A stretch of DNA of 64,000 nt from positions 1-64,000 of the forward strand of contig CAZFGW010000001.1 of NCBI GenBank assembly GCA_964518575.1. Reading direction: 5' to 3'. Under the pieces are notes generated by a model. It was not told where the DNA came from. It saw only the letters and a list, made by a program, of their open reading frames with translations, and did not search any database. Positions 24,713-34,425 of the stretch are shown here, piece after piece. A program made the position numbers and the translations under genes. The DNA is from MGBC163016 sp964518575. GTDB lineage: Bacteria > Actinomycetota > Coriobacteriia > Coriobacteriales > Eggerthellaceae. Each line of letters opens with the position of its first letter. The stretch's first letter is position 1.

Positions 24713-27268
24713 CTACCTAGGTTGGTTCTGATCAGGGGGAACCGCACCCGCAGTCGGATTGCTGCCCGCGCCTGCCGACGATGACGGCTCGGTGGGGGTG
24801 GGCCAGTAAGGACCATTGGGATTCTGGTCGCCCGGCTCAACCCGATCCTGCCGCCAATTCGGATCAGCGAGCTCGGGATGCTCTGCAGCATCCTTCGCGC
24901 GTGCAAGTGCCTCTTCATGCTCCTTCTGTGCGAGGATGTCTCCTTCGCGCGCGAGATATTCCTCCCAGCGGTTGTCGAGGAGCGCCTGGCATGCCTCCCC
25001 TTCCACCGTTTCGCGCTCAAGGAGCACGCGTGCCATGAGGTCCATCTGCTCTTTGTGCGCCTCGAGGATCTTGTGCGCCCGATCGTGCGCCTCTTTCATG
25101 ATGACCGCGACTTCTTCGTCGATCCGTCGCGCCGTTTCTTCGGAATAATCCTGCGTGTTTCCGTAGTCGCGTCCGAGGAACACCTCATGGTTCGGCTGCC
25201 CGAACACCTGAGTTCCGAGCGGACTCATGCCGTATTGAGTGACAATGGCACGCGCCATCTTAGATGCGCGCTCAAGGTCATTCGAGGCACCCGTGGTGAT
25301 GTCGTCACAGAAGATTTCTTCCGCAACGCGTCCACCCATGAACACCGCGAGCTCGTCTTTCATCTCGGAAAGCGAGTTCAGCACCTTGTCGTCATCGGGA
25401 ATGGAGAGCGTGTAGCCGAGCGCCCGCCCGCGCGAGATGATGGAAATCTTATGCACCGGATCAGCATGGTCGAGCGTATGACCCACCAGTGCATGGCCGC
25501 TCTCGTGGTATGCAATGGTGTGCTTGGTCTTCTCGTTCATGACGCGACCTTTGCGCTCCGGACCTGCGATGACGCGCTCAAGGGACTCATTGACCTCGCG
25601 CATCGTGATGATCTTCTTCGAGCGACGAGCCGTAAGCAGCGCCGCCTCGTTCATCAGATTCGCAAGATCAGCGCCCGTAAATCCTGGCGTGATCTTCGCG
25701 ATGGCTTCGAGATTGACATCGGAACCAATGGGCTTGTCCTTCGAGTGCACCTCGAGGATACGCTGGCGTCCCCGCACGTCGGGGGTATCGACCACGATCT
25801 GGCGGTCGAACCTGCCCGGACGCAAGAGCGCCGGGTCGAGGACATCGGCACGGTTTGTTGCTGCAATAAGAACGACCGATTCCGTTGCGTCGAAGCCGTC
25901 CATCTCAACAAGCAGCTGGTTGAGCGTCTGCTCGCGCTCGTCATGACCGCCCCCAAGACCGGTTCCGCGCTGACGTCCGACCGCGTCGATCTCGTCGATG
26001 AAGATGATGGAAGGCGCTGCTTCTTTCGCGTCCTTGAACAGGTCACGCACGCGGCTTGCGCCCACGCCGACGAACATCTCAACAAAGTCAGAGCCGGAGA
26101 TGGAGAAGAACGGCACGCCCGCTTCGCCCGCAACCGCGCGCGCGAGCAGCGTTTTGCCGGTACCCGGAGGTCCCACGAGCAGACAGCCACGTGGGATCTT
26201 CGCGCCGATCGACTGGTATTTCTCAGGATTGGCGAGGAAATCCTTGATCTCCTTCATCTCTTCCACGGCTTCATCAACGCCGGCGACGTCGGAGAATTTC
26301 ACATCGGGACGCTCCTCCGTCGTCTTCTTCGCCTTGTTCTTTCCAAAGCTCATCTGGGAGTTGTTCGCCTTCTGCATCTGCGAGAAGAAGAAGAACAAAA
26401 GCGCCGCGATGAGGATGAACGGCATGATGCTCACAAGGATGCCGACCCACCCGCTGGGCAGCGTGATTTCGTATTTGATTTCAGGATGGCTCTCCAGAAG
26501 CGTGCCGAGCGAGTCGGCGCCCACATAGACGCTGGTGTAGTTGCGCTCGCTTCCCAGGGTGTATGCCGGAAGCGTTTTCGTGGTGACGCCCCGCAGGCGC
26601 GCACCGTTGGGGTCATGTTCCTGCGCCATGAGCGCGTTCATGGCGTCAAACGAGCTGTTGAACGCGTCCGCAATGCCAGCTCCGGGCGTTGCCGCCGGGT
26701 AGTAGGTTCCCGCGACGGTATAGTCATTCGCAGCATAGACGACGCTCTTTACGCGCCCCTGTTCGACCGCTTGGACGAATTCGCCCGTATCCAGTGTATC
26801 GGTGGAGTTTGCCGCATTCATGGACATGATCTGGCTGCCGACGATGAACCCCACGATGCACAAAAGGATGATCATGATGATGGTGGAGCGATTATGCGGA
26901 TGACCCGGAGCCGCCTTCTTGCTGGTGCCCTGACCGCCCTTGCCCGCAGGCTTCTTTTGGTCGCCCTTCGGGTCAAACCTCTGACCGCCATTCTGGTTGC
27001 CGCTCTGATTTCCGTTTTGGTTGCGCGAATTGCCCTTCGTCGAGCTCGCGCCCCGCGGCCCGCGCAATTCGCCATCAAGCGGACGATTCGGATCGAAACC
27101 GTTGGATGAATCCGATCCCGTTGACGCCCCGACACCCTCGGGCGGCAGATACGCTTCCACGTCGGTGGAAACAGGATCCGTATTCGGAGACGGAGGCACC
27201 TGGACAACAGGGCGTTGTCCGTTTGACTGGGTCGGCTGCTGTTCGTTGTTGTTCGGATGGTCTGGCAT
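24713..27268 (-). CDS. ftsH: ATP-dependent zinc metalloprotease FtsH
   Basis: 851 residues, longer than the usual 610-700. A disordered cytoplasmic N-terminus of about 125 residues (Asn/Gln/Gly/Pro-rich) precedes helix 1 (STIIMIILLCIVGFIVGS), an external domain, and helix 2 (GILVSIMPFILIAALLFFFF). The AAA domain has GPPGTGKT and FIDEIDAVG with the second-region arginines in LLRPGRFDR, and the protease site is HESGH. A C-terminal Pro/Ser/Gly tail of about 70 residues follows. It degrades damaged or regulatory membrane proteins. It lies 7 bp downstream of hpt in the classic tilS-hpt-ftsH-folate order. Confidence 0.96.
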   Translation of the reverse strand: MPDHPNNNEQQPTQSNGQRPVVQVPPSPNTDPVSTDVEAYLPPEGVGASTGSDSSNGFDPNRPLDGELRGPRGASSTKGNSRNQNGNQSGNQNGGQRFDPKGDQKKPAGKGGQGTSKKAAPGHPHNRSTIIMIILLCIVGFIVGSQIMSMNAANSTDTLDTGEFVQAVEQGRVKSVVYAANDYTVAGTYYPAATPGAGIADAFNSSFDAMNALMAQEHDPNGARLRGVTTKTLPAYTLGSERNYTSVYVGADSLGTLLESHPEIKYEITLPSGWVGILVSIMPFILIAALLFFFFSQMQKANNSQMSFGKNKAKKTTEERPDVKFSDVAGVDEAVEEMKEIKDFLANPEKYQSIGAKIPRGCLLVGPPGTGKTLLARAVAGEAGVPFFSISGSDFVEMFVGVGASRVRDLFKDAKEAAPSIIFIDEIDAVGRQRGTGLGGGHDEREQTLNQLLVEMDGFDATESVVLIAATNRADVLDPALLRPGRFDRQIVVDTPDVRGRQRILEVHSKDKPIGSDVNLEAIAKITPGFTGADLANLMNEAALLTARRSKKIITMREVNESLERVIAGPERKGRVMNEKTKHTIAYHESGHALVGHTLDHADPVHKISIISRGRALGYTLSIPDDDKVLNSLSEMKDELAVFMGGRVAEEIFCDDITTGASNDLERASKMARAIVTQYGMSPLGTQVFGQPNHEVFLGRDYGNTQDYSEETARRIDEEVAVIMKEAHDRAHKILEAHKEQMDLMARVLLERETVEGEACQALLDNRWEEYLAREGDILAQKEHEEALARAKDAAEHPELADPNWRQDRVEPGDQNPNGPYWPTPTEPSSSAGAGSNPTAGAVPPDQNQPR

Positions 27269-27275
27269 ATGTCAG

Positions 27276-27833
27276 TTACCTCTGCTCATAGACTTCAGGT
27301 TTCAAAATACCGATATAGGGAAGGTTGCGATACCGCTGCGCGTAGTCGAGCCCGTATCCGACGATGAACGCATCGGGGCATTCGAAGCCGAGATACTGGT
27401 AATCCACGTGCTGGTCTTTCGCGTTATTCTTCTTCACGAGCGCCGCGACCCGCAATGATTGGGGATGGCGCGCGAGAAGGTTTTTCTGCAGGTAGTTCAA
27501 AGTAAGCCCGGAATCGATCACATCCTCGGCGATGATCACGTGCTTGCCTTCGATATCTGCGCTCAAATCCTTTTGAATGCGAACCATGCCCGAGCTTTTC
27601 ATGCCGTTCCCATACGAGGAAATGACCATGTAGTCCATCTCGAGGGGAAGGTCGATCTTGCGCGCAAGGTCAGCCATGAAAATAGCAGCGCCGCGCAGCA
27701 CGCAGATGAGGACAATTTGTTGTCCCGCCTCAACGTAAGGCGCGTAATCGTTCGTGATTGCACGGCCCATATCAGCAACAGCCGAAGCGATATCGTCTTC
27801 GGTGAAGAGTATCTGTTCGATGTGGTCGTGCAC
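27276..27833 (-). CDS. hpt: Hypoxanthine phosphoribosyltransferase
   Basis: About 185 residues. It salvages hypoxanthine and guanine to IMP and GMP with PRPP. The PRPP loop is VIIAEDVIDSGLTL (about 90-103), the flexible-loop SSYGNGMKSSG precedes it, and the base contact is in PDAFIVGYGLDYAQ. The GTG at 27833 is favoured because AAGGAACACATC precedes it and the family normally begins about here (HDHIEQILFTEDDI); an ATG at 27872 is possible but lacks a ribosome site. A REP copy lies upstream before maf. Confidence 0.92.
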   Translation of the reverse strand: MHDHIEQILFTEDDIASAVADMGRAITNDYAPYVEAGQQIVLICVLRGAAIFMADLARKIDLPLEMDYMVISSYGNGMKSSGMVRIQKDLSADIEGKHVIIAEDVIDSGLTLNYLQKNLLARHPQSLRVAALVKKNNAKDQHVDYQYLGFECPDAFIVGYGLDYAQRYRNLPYIGILKPEVYEQR

Positions 27834-28076
27834 GATGTGTTCCTTGCCGTTAGCGGGGTTGATATTCGCCATTCAAATGGTGTTCAAGCGCATATAAATA
27901 TGCAGAGAATCAGTTTACCATTCGCGCGATATCAGACGGCATAAGATATGGAATGTTACGCCAAAGAAACCTGATAGAGGTTGCGCCCCGATTGTGGCGA
28001 TTGTGGAAAGGATGAGGATGGCGAATGGGTGCGTCGACGTTGATTTCGAGTGCATCAGTCCCGACCATGCAACGTT

Positions 28077-28114
28077 TGCGGGCGAGATGAATCTCGCCCC
28101 AACGTCAACCTGAG
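28077..28114. repeat. REP-like palindrome, solo copy F
   Basis: GCGGGCGAGATGAATCTCGC then CCCAACGTCAACCTGA. It lies between the codirectional maf and hpt genes, one of the few copies not between convergent genes. Confidence 0.8.
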
Positions 28115-28126
28115 ACATACACCACG

Positions 28127-28777
28127 TCAAGCTGGGCGGATATCGGGGAACTCCTTGATCAAACGCTCCACGGGCAATCCGATGATGGTATCGAGCGCGC
28201 CCTCATACCGCTCGATAAGCGCCCTCCCTTCGCCCTGAATCGCATACGCACCCGCCTTGTCGAACGACTCGCCCCGCGCAAGATAAGCTGCGATCGTCTC
28301 ATCATCAAGCTTTTTGAAGGTCACGCGGCTCTCGTCGGCAAACGTGCGATATGCGAGGGACACGCCCTCATCTTCCTGGGAGGACAACAACCACACGGAA
28401 ACCGCCGTGATCACCTCGTGCGTCCTGTCGGCAAGCTCCGCGAGCATCCGCTTCGCATCATCAAGATTTTTCGGCTTCCCGAAGATCTTCCCGTCGAGCA
28501 CCACCATGGTATCAGCGCCGATGACCATGAACAGCCCGCGCACATCCTCTGCGAGCATGTCCTGAATGACCGCGCCCGCTTTCTTCTCAGCGAGCTTTTT
28601 CGCAGCTTGCGCCGGAAGCGCCAGATCATCGGGCTCGAGCGTCTCGTCCACGGGCTGCGATGGCGAGCGCACCGTATAGGAAATGCCCGCCTCGCTCAAC
28701 AACTCGCGGCGCCGCGGAGACTTGCTGGCAAGAATCACCTGAAACGGCTCGGTTGTGTGCTCATCACTCATCGTCAT
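28127..28777 (-). CDS. maf: Maf-like nucleoside triphosphate pyrophosphatase
   Basis: 216 residues. The N-terminus ASKSPRRRELLSEAG is the Maf signature, followed by GADTMVVLDGKIFGKP (metal/base site) and GKAGAYAIQG-type loop DKAGAYAIQGEG. Family members hydrolyse dTTP/UTP or modified nucleotides and have been linked to septation arrest. An insert of a dozen acidic residues (LSSQEDEGVS) lies in the middle. ATG at 28777 is 4 bp after the tilS stop, with AAAGG upstream. It is part of the long leftward operon. Confidence 0.9.
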   Translation of the reverse strand: MTMSDEHTTEPFQVILASKSPRRRELLSEAGISYTVRSPSQPVDETLEPDDLALPAQAAKKLAEKKAGAVIQDMLAEDVRGLFMVIGADTMVVLDGKIFGKPKNLDDAKRMLAELADRTHEVITAVSVWLLSSQEDEGVSLAYRTFADESRVTFKKLDDETIAAYLARGESFDKAGAYAIQGEGRALIERYEGALDTIIGLPVERLIKEFPDIRPA

Positions 28778-28781
28778 GTCA

Positions 28782-29897
28782 TCATGCCTTTCTTTTCCGA
28801 CGTCGGCGAAACGCCTCCATCGGCTCTACGCGAACACCCTTCTTGTTCGCACTGACCGCAAGATCGTACTGGATGTTTACGACATACCCTCCCCGCGGTG
28901 AACCCGTCTCATCGAACGCGTCGAGCACCGCCTCAACCGAAGCGGCATCAATGCGCACCTCAGAGCCGAGCATATCGCCCAGAAGCGTATGGACGCACCG
29001 CCGCGCAAGAGGACGCGGCACCTCCCCAAACGTCGGCAGGATCAAAAAGCCCTCGGTGATACCATCTTCATCGGAAAGCAACTGAACACAGGAGCATATG
29101 CACTCGTGTGCCATTTCGGTAAGCATATCATCCTCATCGGCGATCAAATTCATCGTGCGCCTGAGCGTGGCAGGCAGACTTTCATTCCACTCCTTTGCCT
29201 TCGGAATGATCGTATGGCGCACATACGCCCGGAATCTATCCGTGTGGTTGTTGGTGGCATCCTCGCGCCAGAGCGCCCCGTGCGCATCGCGTACGACATC
29301 AGTGCCGCTCTGTGCGCGCTGCTCGAGGTATTCCCGCAGCTCGCTACGCGTAACATCTAAAAGCGGGCGAACGACCTTGCCATTGCGATAGCGCATCGAG
29401 CGAAAGCCCCCTGGTCCTGTGCCTACAATGGAGCGCATGTAGAAGTTCTCGATCCGGTCATCGAGATTGTGCGCCACCGCGATTCTCCCCTCACTGAAGG
29501 GAAATCCCTCGTGCTGGCACATGGATATGAGCGCCTCGTTTGCTGCCTGATAGCGCTCCGAACGAGCGAGCGCCTCCATATTTTCCCCGCTTTCGCGCAC
29601 GAGTTGCGCGATGTCTACCTGACAAAGAAAGCAGGGGATCCCAAGGGCATCGGCAAGCTCTTGCACGAACTGCGCATCCGTATCAGCGTCGGATCCGCGC
29701 AGCATATGGTTCACGTGAAGCATCGCAAGTGCCCCCACGCGCCCCTGCTCGGCAAGGTCATGCATGAGATAAGCGAGCGCTGTCGAATCAGACCCACCCG
29801 AGACCATCAAAAGGCATGCGTTCGACTCATCGAAGAGCGCGCGCTCATCGATCGTACACACAACGCGTTCAAGCAGTGACTTCTGCGATGCTTTCAT
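28782..29897 (-). CDS. tilS: tRNA(Ile)-lysidine synthase TilS
   Basis: 371 residues. It attaches lysine to C34 of tRNA-Ile(CAU), allowing AUA reading. The N-type PP-loop SGGSDSTALAYL lies at about 33-44, HNLDDRIENFYMR supplies the second catalytic region, and RPLLDVTRSEL is typical. The C-terminal part is short, similar to other small TilS proteins. The ATG has GGGAGCC upstream. It heads the tilS-maf-hpt-ftsH-folPK-birA series; the deacetylase gene starts this strand 157 bp earlier. Confidence 0.93.
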   Translation of the reverse strand: MKASQKSLLERVVCTIDERALFDESNACLLMVSGGSDSTALAYLMHDLAEQGRVGALAMLHVNHMLRGSDADTDAQFVQELADALGIPCFLCQVDIAQLVRESGENMEALARSERYQAANEALISMCQHEGFPFSEGRIAVAHNLDDRIENFYMRSIVGTGPGGFRSMRYRNGKVVRPLLDVTRSELREYLEQRAQSGTDVVRDAHGALWREDATNNHTDRFRAYVRHTIIPKAKEWNESLPATLRRTMNLIADEDDMLTEMAHECICSCVQLLSDEDGITEGFLILPTFGEVPRPLARRCVHTLLGDMLGSEVRIDAASVEAVLDAFDETGSPRGGYVVNIQYDLAVSANKKGVRVEPMEAFRRRRKRKA

Positions 29898-30054
29898 ATC
29901 TGTGGCTCCCGCGATCGGAGAAAATGGCGAAACGTCGGCACGGACACCGCGCGTCCCTCATGACAGTCACACGCGCCCGCTTTCGCCATCCCATTTTGGA
30001 ACATGATTGTACCCTGCACGGAGCTCTACCGAGAGCATGCAGATGCGAAAGACT

Positions 30055-31341
30055 TTATGCGGCGTATTGCAGCAGCTCGTCGATCGTCACAAATTCGAAT
30101 CCCTGTTCTTTGAGTACAGGGAGCGCATTGGCAAGCGCCTGAATGGTCTGAGAGCGATCCCCACCGCCATCGTGCATGAGGATGATATTGCCGGGCTGCG
30201 CTGCCAAAAGTGCGGTCTCGATAGCCTCAACACCGGGACGACGCCAATCATGCGTATCGATGTTCCAGCCGATCTCATGGGTTGCGAGCGTACTCGCGAG
30301 AAGTGCCGTGTTGTCAGAGAAATTACCTCCGGGCACACGAATCACAACGCTCGCATCTTCGCCGGTCACATTCGAAATGGCTTCCATACCCATCCGAATC
30401 TCGTTGAGTTGCTCCTCCGGCGTCATGTAATCGAGATTGACGCCTTGACCGGAGCCAGAAGCGTGATCCCACGTATGCGTGCAAACTTGGTTCCCGCCTT
30501 GATGCGCGCGCAGGATGGCATCTTCATTGCCTTCGATCTGCTGACCGATGGTGAAAAACGTTGCCTTGGCGCCGTTCGCCTCAAGCACATCGAGAACCTG
30601 GTTTGTGCTGCCATGCCAGGGACCGTCGTCGAAGGTAAGCGCGATGACCTTCTTGCCATTCGTATCGATGTTGAATCGGTCAAGCTGCACCACGGAGGGA
30701 GGATTCACGACTTCCTCCTGCACCTTCCCGGAAATCACGCCCGTACGCCGCAGCATCGAACCCGCCGTCTCGGGAGTAGTGAGCCGATGTATTGCCCCGA
30801 TGCCCGACGTGGCGATCGTATTGGGAAGGTCAATGTATTCCTCAGTGACCTCTTCGGTGACATCATCACCATTGGTGAGCACCACCGTATCGTTTTGGGC
30901 GTAGACATGCCCTTCAGGATTGACCTTCTCCCCATTTACCTCAACCGCGAACGCCTCTCCCTTGCCGTTTTGCAACAGCTCGCCATCGATAGCAAGGAGA
31001 TTGCCCGGCTTAGGCTTGAAGCCGCTGATGTCGAACAGGTCGTCAGTGGTGGTGTTCTTCGTGATGGAAACCTCATGACCGTTGAGCATGATGTTGTAGG
31101 GCCACGGATAGACCGAAACGAACACGACTACGCCGATGATGGCAAACAGGATGATAGCGAATGCGATGAGGAAGAAACTTGCACGACGCCGACGGTAGTG
31201 CGGTCGTCCCACCGGAGACGGAACCGATGCCATTTGAACGGGGATGTTCGTGGTGGTCACCGGGGTAACGGGCGCCGTCTCATGCGGATGAGCATGTTGC
31301 GCATGTTTTGGTTTATTCACTTCGCCTGATGACACCGGCAC
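30055..31341 (-). CDS. Membrane-anchored polysaccharide deacetylase (NodB domain)
   Basis: 428 residues. A His/Pro-rich cytoplasmic N-terminus of about 55 residues precedes one membrane helix (ASFFLIAFAIILFAIIGVVVF), then a beta-rich linker and the NodB domain at about 215-425. Catalytic motifs are ALTFDDGPW, THTWDH (metal His pair), RVPGGNFS, DTHDW and ILMHDGG. It probably removes acetyl groups from peptidoglycan or another surface glycan outside the cell. GTG start with GGAGCGGGG upstream. It lies between the pilus-like cluster and tilS on the same strand. Confidence 0.88.
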   Translation of the reverse strand: MPVSSGEVNKPKHAQHAHPHETAPVTPVTTTNIPVQMASVPSPVGRPHYRRRRASFFLIAFAIILFAIIGVVVFVSVYPWPYNIMLNGHEVSITKNTTTDDLFDISGFKPKPGNLLAIDGELLQNGKGEAFAVEVNGEKVNPEGHVYAQNDTVVLTNGDDVTEEVTEEYIDLPNTIATSGIGAIHRLTTPETAGSMLRRTGVISGKVQEEVVNPPSVVQLDRFNIDTNGKKVIALTFDDGPWHGSTNQVLDVLEANGAKATFFTIGQQIEGNEDAILRAHQGGNQVCTHTWDHASGSGQGVNLDYMTPEEQLNEIRMGMEAISNVTGEDASVVIRVPGGNFSDNTALLASTLATHEIGWNIDTHDWRRPGVEAIETALLAAQPGNIILMHDGGGDRSQTIQALANALPVLKEQGFEFVTIDELLQYAA

Positions 31342-31477
31342 GTACCCCGCTCCTGCATTTTTGCTGTGTTTTCTCCTTTTGCTGAATATGCAACCAAATC
31401 ATCTTAGAGTCAATACTGAGCTCAGACTTTTAGGAAAGCATCAGGAAAAAGACACCTACCTGTTCAGATAAGGTCAC

Positions 31478-32551
31478 CTACATGCCTTCAGCCGCAAGAC
31501 GCGTCTCGAGCGCCTCTTGATGGATGGCATACTGCAGCGCCGTATCACGCGAGATGGTCGACGACATGACCAGATCGAAGAGATCCTGGTCCATCGTCTT
31601 CATGCCTTCGTCCGCACTTGCCGCAATGATGCTGTCGATCTGATGCGTTTTACCTTCACGGATGAGGTTGCGGATGGCGGGATTTGCGATCATAATCTCG
31701 AATGCGGGCACGACTCGTCCATCGAGCGTCGGCACGAGCTGCTGGCTCACGACCGCCTGAAGCACCATCGAGAGCTGCATGCGGATCTGGCGCTGTTGCG
31801 ATGCCGGGAAGGAGTCGACGATGCGGTCGATCGTATTCGCGGCACTCGTTGTATGCAAAGTGGAGAAGAGCAGCTGCGCCATCTCTGCCGCGGTCATTGC
31901 CGTTGAGATGGTTTCAGTGTCGCGCATCTCTCCCAGAAGGACAATGTCGGGCGCTTCACGCAAGGCAGAGCGCATGGCATCGGCGAACGTGGCGACGTCG
32001 GTCGGGATCTCGCGCTGAGTGACGATGCAGGTATTGTGCGAATGGACATACTCAATGGGATCTTCCATCGTGATGATGTGCCCTTCGCGCGTGTGGTTCA
32101 GCTCGTTGATCAAGCACGCCAGCGTTGAGGACTTGCCCGCGCCTGCCGGACCGGTCACCAAAACGAGACCCTTGGTGAGGTTCGTGATATCCATGACCGC
32201 ATCGGGGATGTTGTAGTCCTTCGCGTTCGGCAGCTCGAAGGGGATGATGCGGATGACCGCACCAAGCGAGCCCCTCTGACGAAACACATTCGCGCGGAAA
32301 CGCCCGATGCCGGGCAGTGCGAACGAGAAGTCGTCGTCCTTGTTCGTCGCATGGGTGATGATGCTGTCGTCGCGGTGTGCCAGCACGTAGATGGAGCGGA
32401 TGATCTCCTCGGTGTCGGCAGGCTTCATCGGATCGGCATCAAGGCGAACCTGCTTGCCGCTCACGCGATAGGTCAGGGGAAGCCCCGCTTCGATATACAC
32501 GTCCGATGCCTTCGCGTCGATCATTTGCTGTAAGAATTCTTCAAGTTCCAT
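31478..32551 (-). CDS. PilT-type secretion/twitching ATPase
   Basis: 357 residues. The N-terminal PAS-like domain (ASDVYIEAGLPLTYRVSG) is followed by a RecA-like core with Walker A GPAGAGKSST (about 131-140), Asp box ITMEDPIEYVH, Walker B LLGEMRDTET and His box LLFSTLHTTSA. AIRNLIREGKTHQI is the hallmark C-terminal segment of PilT retraction ATPases. Here it is the only such ATPase in the cluster; no PilB-type assembly ATPase is visible in the window. AAGGAG supports the ATG at 32551. It is the last gene of the leftward pilus-like group. Confidence 0.9.
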   Translation of the reverse strand: MELEEFLQQMIDAKASDVYIEAGLPLTYRVSGKQVRLDADPMKPADTEEIIRSIYVLAHRDDSIITHATNKDDDFSFALPGIGRFRANVFRQRGSLGAVIRIIPFELPNAKDYNIPDAVMDITNLTKGLVLVTGPAGAGKSSTLACLINELNHTREGHIITMEDPIEYVHSHNTCIVTQREIPTDVATFADAMRSALREAPDIVLLGEMRDTETISTAMTAAEMAQLLFSTLHTTSAANTIDRIVDSFPASQQRQIRMQLSMVLQAVVSQQLVPTLDGRVVPAFEIMIANPAIRNLIREGKTHQIDSIIAASADEGMKTMDQDLFDLVMSSTISRDTALQYAIHQEALETRLAAEGM

Positions 32552-32604
32552 GCCTTCTCCTTCATTCAAGACGCCCCGCCGATGAGCTTCGCGCCCCTGC
32601 TCGA

Positions 32605-33177
32605 TCAATTGCCTGACCAGAGTTTCTCTTCCGTTCCGCTATCCAACCATACCTTCGCTGTTTTCCACGCATACATCTCATACGTGCCATCGGCGTTGAT
32701 GCCGATGAGACAATCGAGGGTCTTGCCCCCTTCTGAGAGAATTTGATATGAAACGCCGCCGACACAACTGCGCGCGCTTGCCGCACGACCTGCGCACACC
32801 GCTGTTGCCACGTCGGTGAACTCGGCAGTATCAAGGACCTCAGCCGTGATGCTCAAGCCGAACTCCTGAGATGATGCGAGGCTTGCTGCTTTGCTCGCGA
32901 AAGAGGGCAGGTGATTCTCAAGCGCGTAGAGCATCGAGGGAACCGTGCTGACGCCATCCCGCACGTAGGCAAGTTCGCCATCGATATCAGCAAGAAGATA
33001 CTGCGCTGCTGTTTCTTCAGCATAGCCCGCATCCATGGAGACGCGCTGGCGATCGGATAGGCTCTCGCTTGCCAGAGCGGAAACGAGCGAAAGCACACTT
33101 AACACCGCCAGGGAAATAGCGATCACAAGCACGAGCAAGTTCAGCGCACCCAGCCGCATCGAAGCATTCCGCGCCAT
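32605..33177 (-). CDS. Pilin-like/bitopic envelope protein
   Basis: 190 residues with one N-terminal helix (LGALNLLVLVIAISLAVLSVLSLVSAL) preceded by a short basic stretch, then an exported domain with two Cys near 130-145. The topology is like pseudopilins or pilus-assembly accessory proteins, but the classical Gly/Phe-Glu prepilin site is not clear. Its ATG overlaps the upstream stop as TGATG, so translation is coupled. Its position directly before the PilT-type gene suggests a part in the same machine. Confidence 0.65.
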   Translation of the reverse strand: MARNASMRLGALNLLVLVIAISLAVLSVLSLVSALASESLSDRQRVSMDAGYAEETAAQYLLADIDGELAYVRDGVSTVPSMLYALENHLPSFASKAASLASSQEFGLSITAEVLDTAEFTDVATAVCAGRAASARSCVGGVSYQILSEGGKTLDCLIGINADGTYEMYAWKTAKVWLDSGTEEKLWSGN

Positions 33178-33632
33178 CAGAGATCACCTTCCCCACTTTG
33201 AGGACCGATCAACTGATGGTTACCGGTGTCAGAAACGTAGCGCGCCGTTTCGAGCTCATAGAGCGTATCGTCATCTTTCGTGACCACGATAGAGGCGCTA
33301 TACAACGACCCGCTTCCCGTATCAGTGCGCGTGACTGCACAGGTCAGGATGCATCCTTCGGATTTCATGACCACATCTGCATCCCACGGGCGCGCGGCGA
33401 ACACCTCTGCCCGATTGGCTGCCATTGCTAAAGCTTTGCTTTCGTAATAAGCGCGGTCACCCTTCGCCGAAGAGAACGCGAAGATGGTCATAGATACCGC
33501 GACCACGATCAGTACGCAGAGCAAAAGGAGCATCGCTTCGATGATGAACGTGCTCTGACCTGTGTCCTCCCGCGCATTGCGGCGAAGACGGAGCGTGCGC
33601 GTCGTGCGGTCTTTCAGAAGTGCCTTCATCAT
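33177..33632 (-). CDS. Pilin-like/bitopic envelope protein
   Basis: 151 residues. A 30-residue basic cytoplasmic segment ends TGQSTFIIEAMLLLLCVLIVVAVSMTIF, resembling a pseudopilin helix with a Glu near its start, then an exported domain of about 95 residues with one visible Cys. It overlaps both neighbours by 1-4 bases (ATGA and TGATG junctions). No named family is recognised with certainty. Confidence 0.65.
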   Translation of the reverse strand: MMKALLKDRTTRTLRLRRNAREDTGQSTFIIEAMLLLLCVLIVVAVSMTIFAFSSAKGDRAYYESKALAMAANRAEVFAARPWDADVVMKSEGCILTCAVTRTDTGSGSLYSASIVVTKDDDTLYELETARYVSDTGNHQLIGPQSGEGDL

Positions 33633-34105
33633 CGAAGAGCACCTCCCTCAATGAGCGGACACGCACGCAGTGCGATCTCGGTTCTGCCCCGGTCGGTCAC
33701 AATGGTCAAAAGACCTTGCTCATACTTGAAATCGAATGTTTTGGAAACCATGATAGGCGTTGCCGTCGCGGGCGCGTAGGGGCTGCCTGCCACGGTATAC
33801 TCCTCAACGATATTGCCCGCATAACGATAGATCCGCGTTTCGAAATTGCCCGCCGGGATGGATTCCGTCAACACAAGCGCCTGCCCCTCGGGACCGACAT
33901 CGAAGCGCACGCTGTCGTACACGTCGTAGCCCTTGACGCTGTTCACCAAAAGACCGTTCGCATAGCGCAGATCATCGGAGAGGTTCTTCTCCTCTACCTG
34001 CGTGCTATAGGAGCGCACACCCGCAACAAGCGCCACGAGCAAAACGCACACGAACAGCGCGAACAAGATCAGCGACGAGAGCTTTGTCAGCATGCGACTG
34101 TTCAT
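33629..34105 (-). CDS. Pilin-like/bitopic envelope protein
   Basis: 158 residues. There is one N-terminal helix (LSSLILFALFVCVLLVALVAGV), then a beta-rich exported domain (FETRIYRYAGNIVEEYTV, GRTEIALRACPL). It may belong to a small actinobacterial family of unknown function (possibly DUF4860, not verified). Its ATG overlaps the upstream stop (ATGA), and its own stop overlaps the next start, so this is a tightly coupled operon. Confidence 0.65.
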   Translation of the reverse strand: MNSRMLTKLSSLILFALFVCVLLVALVAGVRSYSTQVEEKNLSDDLRYANGLLVNSVKGYDVYDSVRFDVGPEGQALVLTESIPAGNFETRIYRYAGNIVEEYTVAGSPYAPATATPIMVSKTFDFKYEQGLLTIVTDRGRTEIALRACPLIEGGALR

Positions 34106-34419
34106 TTGACCTTCACCACCACCGAGGGCAGCACGTTGCTTGCAAACGCATCGTAGGTGACCACGTAGTCATCATGATTGATGGATAGCCCGTAGTTGTC
34201 CTCCAAATAAGCAAGGTTTGCGGGATACGCGCCTTCGATTGCAAAGCATTGCATGGCGGATGAGAACACCGCCTGCCGCACCGAAACCGCTCCCTGCTCC
34301 TTCGCCTGATGAGCCGAGAGACCCGCGAAGATCCAGAGCGCGCATATAAGCACGAATCCGACGACGATCATTACGAGCGCCGTACCGACATGAGAGGTAT
34401 GTGTGTTTTTCTCCCGCAA
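34102..34419 (-). CDS. Small minor-pilin-like protein
   Basis: 105 residues. After a short N-terminal stretch comes one helix (GTALVMIVVGFVLICALWIF) and a compact exported domain containing AIEGAYPANLAYLEDNYGL. That pattern (aromatic/Pro-rich 'G-x-YP' then 'YLEDNYGL') is typical of minor-pilin-like proteins in Gram-positive type IV pilus or competence clusters. TTG start; it begins 6 bp after the PilC/GspF-type gene and overlaps the next gene by 4 bp. Confidence 0.65.
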   Translation of the reverse strand: MREKNTHTSHVGTALVMIVVGFVLICALWIFAGLSAHQAKEQGAVSVRQAVFSSAMQCFAIEGAYPANLAYLEDNYGLSINHDDYVVTYDAFASNVLPSVVVKVK

Positions 34420-34425
34420 GGAACG

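Noticed and set aside
24878..27109. 743-codon plus-strand open frame opposite ftsH
   Set aside because: It is antisense to a clear FtsH with all catalytic motifs, is rich in Arg/His/Asp with no domain, and has no ribosome site. Codon bias of the real gene explains the open frame.
30007..31329. 440-codon plus-strand frame opposite the polysaccharide deacetylase
   Set aside because: No motifs or ribosome site; it mirrors the NodB gene.
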